64,000 nt of DNA, taken from NCBI RefSeq assembly GCF_040807025.1, contig NC_090967.1:5454001-5518000 (forward strand), in the 5' to 3' direction. Position numbers and translations under genes: made by a program. The notes under the pieces are model-generated. The model saw only the letters and a program-made list of their open reading frames with translations. It searched no databases and was not told where the DNA came from. Below are positions 59,331-64,000 of the stretch, piece by piece. Origin of the DNA: Struthio camelus (taxonomy: Eukaryota; Chordata; Aves; Struthioniformes; Struthionidae). Each line of letters opens with the position of its first letter. The first letter of the stretch is position 1.

Positions 59331-62300
59331 CCCACGGCCCCTCACGGACATGCTGCTGGACCCAGGCTCCGCGCCCGAGCTGTCTGCGCCACTGAGAACC
59401 TGCTTGCCGGGGCGCAGCTGCAAGGGCCTCCCTGGCTCGCGCTTCTTTCTGCTAGAAGATACTTCTTTGAAGAATAGCGTGTTTCTTCTGAAAGTCCCCT
59501 CAGCAACAGAAAATGCTGATGCTTTCTGGTTTGCATAAGGTTTTCCCCCTCCCCCTTCCCTCTCAATTCTTGCAGCAAGCCTGCCCCGGAACTGCTGAAT
59601 GAATACTCCCGCAAAGTGGACTTCCTAAAGGGACTTTTAGAAGCTGAAAAATTGGTAAGATCTTCTTGAAATTAGTTCTGCTTGAAAATTGGTAAGATCT
59701 GCTTGAATTAGTTCTGCTTGAAAAGACGTGAAGGCTCTCCACTTATGCTTGTCGTGTTGTCTTGTTTCTATGTCTTTATCTTATTTCTCAGAACAACTCT
59801 GGTTATAATTTATCAGACAATTTGTAAAAACATGAATAAATATATTGGGGTTTATGTCCTTTTTAAAAAGAAAGCGATATATGACGTTCAGAACATCTCC
59901 TTTTCAAAAATATGCTAGAGTATGTCATGTCTCTGTCATCCTTTCTTCTGTGATGTGAGGTACAGGGGCAGGCATTTTTCGTTCGGTTTAACATGTCTTT
60001 TGTGTGGCATCACGTACATCTGGAGAGCTATGAAATGCTGATAGTCTATGCTGCAGTTAGTCTGGATCCGGTCAGTGCTGTTGACCACGCTTATGTCACT
60101 GTTCTGCAGGAAGCAGCTGTGGAAGTACTCCCTGAATCCTTGCTAGTCACGCATCCAGGTGATCTCACTCTGCTGATTGCGATGCTCATGACTTTTTCTT
60201 ACCTTTTCTGGCATTTAGTCATCATCAACTGAAAAGGCACTGGCAAATCAGTTCTTGGCCCCTGGACGTACCCCTACCACAGTTAAAGAGAGAACTCCAG
60301 CCACCAAAACAGTTCATTTGCAGACAAAGGCTCGTTGCACAGGCAAGATGAGGAGTGAGCTGCTTGGTACAGTAGGTTTTGCTGCTGCTGCTTTTTTATT
60401 GCTAGTTTATAGGCTGTCTTTTGTGGTGTTCAGCTGCCTTTGGTAGCTGTCCTCAGATGTCTCCCAGGCTGGGTGGGGAGTCTGCTTTTTTTGGTTTGGC
60501 TATTCTAACTACCAGGTATAGGGAGGATGTTGGGACTGGGAGACTGTCTTTGACCATGCTGTATGCGCCTTTTCAATGGCCTTGCATAATCGTCTGTTTC
60601 TTTTCTCTTTCTGCCTCCCCAGGATCCCTTGGCTATCAATGGTAAGTGTAATCTGTTGTTTTTTCTCACTTTAGGTGACCTGAGTCTTGCAGGAAGAGAG
60701 GAAGGTCAGGTGTTAAAGACTAGCCACAGTGTACCTTAAGTTAGCAACTCATAGTCTTGGAACTCTTAGTTCCAAGGTGGCAAATAAAACAAGCTAAAGT
60801 AGCTGAAAGCATAATCAGTACAGCGTTATCAATCGTTACGATGATTGTTATGATGATCCAGTCGTCAGTACAGCAGCAGGGATTTGCAGGAACCTATTTT
60901 GCTAGAATTCATACAGAAACAGACGTTCTAATTATAGAACTAGCCAGGACAATTTAGGCTTATTATTGCTCCTGTTCTTTCTGCTCGGACCAAATCACGT
61001 ATTCACGTCCTCTTAAGCAGACAACCATGTTATTCGTGTAGGGAACTGGTAGGAATTAATTTACTGTTTATGTAGCTTCTGTTAAAGTGGCTGGAGCTAG
61101 GCCAGCCTAATGTGTCCTAAAAGAGAACATCAGGACACGTAAGCTTAAACTATGCCCTCAGGGATGTGATTCATCTGTTTTTGTTTTCTTCTCAAGTCAT
61201 ACGTATGATGTTATGCGTTACCTTTTCCCTGGGGGAAGCAGGTAGACATTTGAAATCTGTCTTGATATAGAGGGCCAAGTAGGAATAAATCTTTGGACAT
61301 CTAAAAATCCCTTACGGAAGACTTTTTTTCTTCAGTTTGTGATAGGAATTTATAATCTGCTCTAATACAAATGTAACTCTTCTTTTTCAGATTCTGAGGA
61401 GGTGAACGTAAGGAAGCGGAAGTAAGTCCAAGCTTCGTGTTCTGATTATTCATGCTTTGGAAACTGCTTTCCCAAAGCTCTTTTAATCATAGATGTACTA
61501 CTTCCATTTGGATGAACTTTAGTGCCTGTTTGTAAAAACTGAATGATGAATGACTTCAGCTGACTCGGCTGTTCTTTTTGTCTTGTCAAGAGATGTACAA
61601 CCTGGGGAAACTTTGGGAGAACAACCCACCAAGAAGTATAAATCTCCATCTTTTTCCCTTCTGCTCTTGCAGAGGCCTTGTGTCTGATGAGAAGCAGTCT
61701 GCAGTGGAGCTGGATGCTGTGTTACAACACCATCAGGATATGCAGGAGAAGTTGGCTGAAGAAATGCTCAGTTTGGCTCGCAGTCTGAAAAACAACACTC
61801 TGGCTGCACAGAACGTGATAAAACAAGATAACCAGGTAGCGCGTGTTACAGTGGTAGGCTTCCACTTTAGCAACCTAGAAGACTGAAGTGCTGAAATATT
61901 AATTACGATGCCTATAATTTGCTTTGAGATGGGATTAGAGGGGGGAAAGTTGCAGACAATACCTTTCTGCCTTCTATAAGACAGTTGAGCTTTTCCTTTG
62001 TTGCAAGAAATAAGTGGTCAGAACTTTCAAATCTGACTGAAGCTAAAAGCCGCTTGTAAGCTTCCATAAATGTTACTATACTTGTGGAACTGCTAGTACT
62101 TCACTGCTTTGAGAATTAGAACTTTTTTTTTAAATTAAGTCCTTAACCCATTTATAACGACCTTGTTTGTACAACTCAGTTGTGTCAGCAGCCCTTGACC
62201 TAACTCCTGGACAGCCTTAGCGCGTTTTCTTCTCCTTGTATCTCTACTGATGCACCATTTGTTCTCTTTGTTCCCCAGACATTATCACATTCCCTCAGGA

Positions 62301-62461
62301 TGGCAGACCAGAACTTTGAGAAGCTCAAGGATGAATCTGACCGCCTTGAACAGCACGCAAAGAAATCAGTCAACTGGCTACTTTGGATAATGTTAATTGT
62401 AGTTTGTTTTATATTCATCAGCATGATCCTCTTTATCAGAATTTTCCCCAAACTAAAATGA
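58883..62461 (+). CDS. USE1: vesicle transport protein USE1 (8 exons)
   Basis: USE1 (p31) is an ER Q-SNARE that works with syntaxin 18, SEC20 and SEC22B and the NRZ tether in Golgi-to-ER vesicle fusion. Exons: 58883-58984, 59144-59193, 59576-59654, 60219-60371, 60623-60641, 61391-61421, 61673-61835, 62279-62461. All are GT-AG, phases chain, and the total of 259 residues equals the human length. N-terminal [20 protein letters not shown] and [15 protein letters not shown] match human closely. APGRTPTT and [10 protein letters not shown] lie in the middle. The SNARE helix covers about 165-225 ([26 protein letters not shown] with an Asp that may be the unusual zero-layer residue). A single membrane anchor at about 231-254 is followed by only a few residues, so it is tail-anchored. 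The start follows from the Kozak-like GGCCATGG and protein match. Confidence 0.97.
59651..59724 (+). repeat. USE1: tandem duplication of the USE1 exon 3 splice donor
   Basis: The sequence TTGGTAAGATCT...TTCTGCTTGAAAA occurs twice in a row, offset by 37 bases (GTAAGA at 59655 and again at 59692) with only two small differences. The first copy is the real exon 3 donor, because it gives the correct frame. The second is an identical donor core inside the intron. Using it would add an in-frame TGA (LVRSS then stop). Confidence 0.9.
60623..60641 (+). CDS. USE1: 19-nt microexon of USE1
   Basis: The exon has a strong pyrimidine tract and acceptor (TTTCTGCCTCCCCAG) and a strong donor (GGTAAGTG) around only 19 bases, encoding DPLAIN plus one base. 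Exon 4 ends in phase 0 and exon 6 needs one base before it, so this exon is required to keep the frame. It lies in the variable linker before the SNARE helix. Its acceptance rests on phase and splice-site quality, not on conserved residues. Confidence 0.85.
62279..62461 (+). other. USE1: USE1 last coding exon: SNARE end and tail anchor
   Basis: Sixty residues plus TGA: the last SNARE heptads ([20 protein letters not shown]), then [18 protein letters not shown] and ISMILFIRI as one hydrophobic span of about 23-25 residues, and a short basic tail FPKLK. This is the classic tail-anchor layout inserted after translation into the ER membrane. The human counterpart differs by only a few residues. 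Confidence 0.95.
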
Positions 62462-63480
62462 TTTTTTGCACCTGCCAGAAGTGAGAGTTGGAAAGTTTGC
62501 CTGGTATGATAAGTGCTACCTTGCAATGAAATTGATTATTGACAGTCTGCCACCTGTCATGTCCCAAAAGAGGTCATCCAAGGCCTACCGTTGCATCTCT
62601 CTTGTCCCATCTCTGGATTCAGTGAATGATTTCATGGGGAAGGTTTGCTGGGCTCAGATATTTGGTTATTTCTTTTACTTAGTTAATATTGTTGCCCGTT
62701 CCTTGAGCAAAGAACTGGGATAAAGATGGCAGATTACGCTGAGCTCCTAAAAAGCTCCTTAGGTGTTATCCTCTGTGTCTTTAATGGAGTTGTGGCAAAC
62801 ATTATGACTCCTCTAAAAGGAGTTTACTTGATACAAAGTTAATTAACAGTCATTTGAAGTCGTATGATTTTTCCTGTCTTTACAGCTCTCCTGTACTGAA
62901 CTAGGACCATGCTGCAAGCAGAATACTTAATTACAAAGGTTATGCATGTATACTAGTGTAGGGTATAGGAAGAGAACCCTGCCATTGAGTTGCTAGCCTG
63001 GCTCAGATTCAGAGAATGGTGACAGGTAAAGCTAATCTCAGGCTTACCTTCTTCCCAGATGGGTGTTTGCCGTTGCAATCTTCTTCAGTTTAGTTACCAT
63101 AGAAGGGCTGAAGCCACATGAAGCGTTTGCTTCCCTTTTTGTGTGCGCAAATGTTCTCAGTGAGTCAGTCTATTATATCAACGCTGTTGCATCAAGAATT
63201 ACTGGCTGTCACCCTTGCACTGTGGAGCTGTACGCAGAGCACTCTCCATATGGTACAGATCTCACCTGTGTGAATATTGTTCCCCCATAAAACAAGGGCA
63301 GAGGAAGCTGGTGTCTTCAAGATATATTAAAAAAAAAAAAAAATCAGTTGTTATTTTTTGAGACAAACTGTTCTGCTCGAGAGTGGTTGTGTCAAATTTG
63401 TATTCCTAAGAGCTCACTGCCCTAAAGCAGAGATGAAATAAATCAGAATGAATACTTTGTCAAAACAGTTACTTTCCTCG
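62462..63480 (+). other. USE1: USE1 3' UTR
   Basis: There is no coding signal after the USE1 stop. The stretch is AT-rich with short open frames only. It ends at an exact AATAAA (63437-63442), giving a 3' UTR of about 1 kb. An earlier ATTAAA at 63326-63331 runs into a genomic A tract and could be an alternative end or an internal-priming site. Confidence 0.6.
63437..63442 (+). terminator. USE1: poly(A) signal for USE1
   Basis: An exact AATAAA is followed within about 30-70 bases by T/GT-rich sequence (TACTTTGT, then GGTTTGTCATGACTGAG). It is the only canonical plus-strand signal in the USE1 3' region. Confidence 0.55.
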
Positions 63481-64000
63481 AGCCCTTGTTTTTCTAGTAG
63501 TAGGGTTTGTCATGACTGAGTGAGAGCTATTTTCAAGTGTTTGTGATGATCTAGAAGCAAAACATTATGCGTTGTGGGCTATAGTTTCTGGGAGCGTTAC
63601 TCAAGTGTTGGTCTTTCAACGTGTACAGTGCTTCACATACTGAGAAGTGGGGAGTAAAAGATGATTCCAAAGTGTTCTTTTGGCATTTTTATTGCTGTTC
63701 TGAACCACTAGATGGGGTATTCTAGGCCTTCCAGAGCAGCTTTGGATTAGAGGAAGGGGAGGAACAGCTCTGTTTGTCACAACGATGGAGTTTCTATGGA
63801 AGTCCAACCAACTGGTTCAACACATAATTTAGTATTTCAGAATTACTCTTTGTTCTTTACAAAAACAACCATGCTAATGTAGACACTAATGTTTTTACAC
63901 AAAGTATTTTTTATCATTTAGCTGGATGTGTACATGGTTTAGTATGCTAGTCATTTATGCGTTATCAAATGACTGATTATGCAATGAAGTACAGCTTTTG
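63481..64000. other. right flank, no gene recognised
   Basis: No exon or RNA gene is visible. On the minus strand an AATAAA can be read at 63688-63693, which could mark the 3' end of a convergent gene beyond the window, but there is no coding evidence for one. Confidence 0.5.

Overview
This window is vertebrate nuclear DNA, most likely from a bird or another sauropsid. All coding is split by GT-AG introns, the proteins read as clear orthologues of human HAUS8, MYO9B and USE1, and the three genes keep the order and orientation I recall from human 19p13.11. Compact introns, little interspersed repeat and one old CR1-like remnant fit a bird. The species cannot be named from the sequence. All exon models below were built by hand from splice sites, reading phase and recalled family protein sequence; none has been checked against transcripts.

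Layout. Positions 1 to about 3470 hold nothing I recognise. HAUS8 lies on the minus strand (coding 10779 down to 5026, 10 exons, 345 aa). A GC-rich CpG island at about 10560-11800 holds the head-to-head starts of HAUS8 and MYO9B. MYO9B fills the plus strand: an inferred non-coding first exon near 11460-11557, a 10.7 kb first intron, then 41 coding exons from 22346 to 57712 (2218 aa if every exon is used). USE1 follows on the plus strand after about 1.2 kb, from its own CpG island (coding 58883-62461, 8 exons, 259 aa). The last 1.5 kb holds the USE1 3' UTR and a flank without a recognised gene.

Roles. HAUS8 is an augmin subunit used in microtubule-templated nucleation in the spindle. MYO9B is a processive single-headed myosin with a RhoGAP tail that lowers Rho activity where it meets actin. 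USE1 is a tail-anchored ER Q-SNARE for Golgi-to-ER retrograde traffic. They do not form one pathway; the grouping is conserved gene order plus shared promoter space.

I found no undescribed gene system. The best leads are transcript-level: a phase-matched 30-residue acidic cassette exon in the myosin loop 2 region, a 19-nt microexon and a duplicated splice donor in USE1, a short retainable intron in the MYO9B tail, a perfect 12-copy 15-bp minisatellite in a MYO9B intron, and two distinctive promoters (NRF1-like and ETS-like sites for HAUS8/MYO9B, tandem YY1-like sites for USE1).
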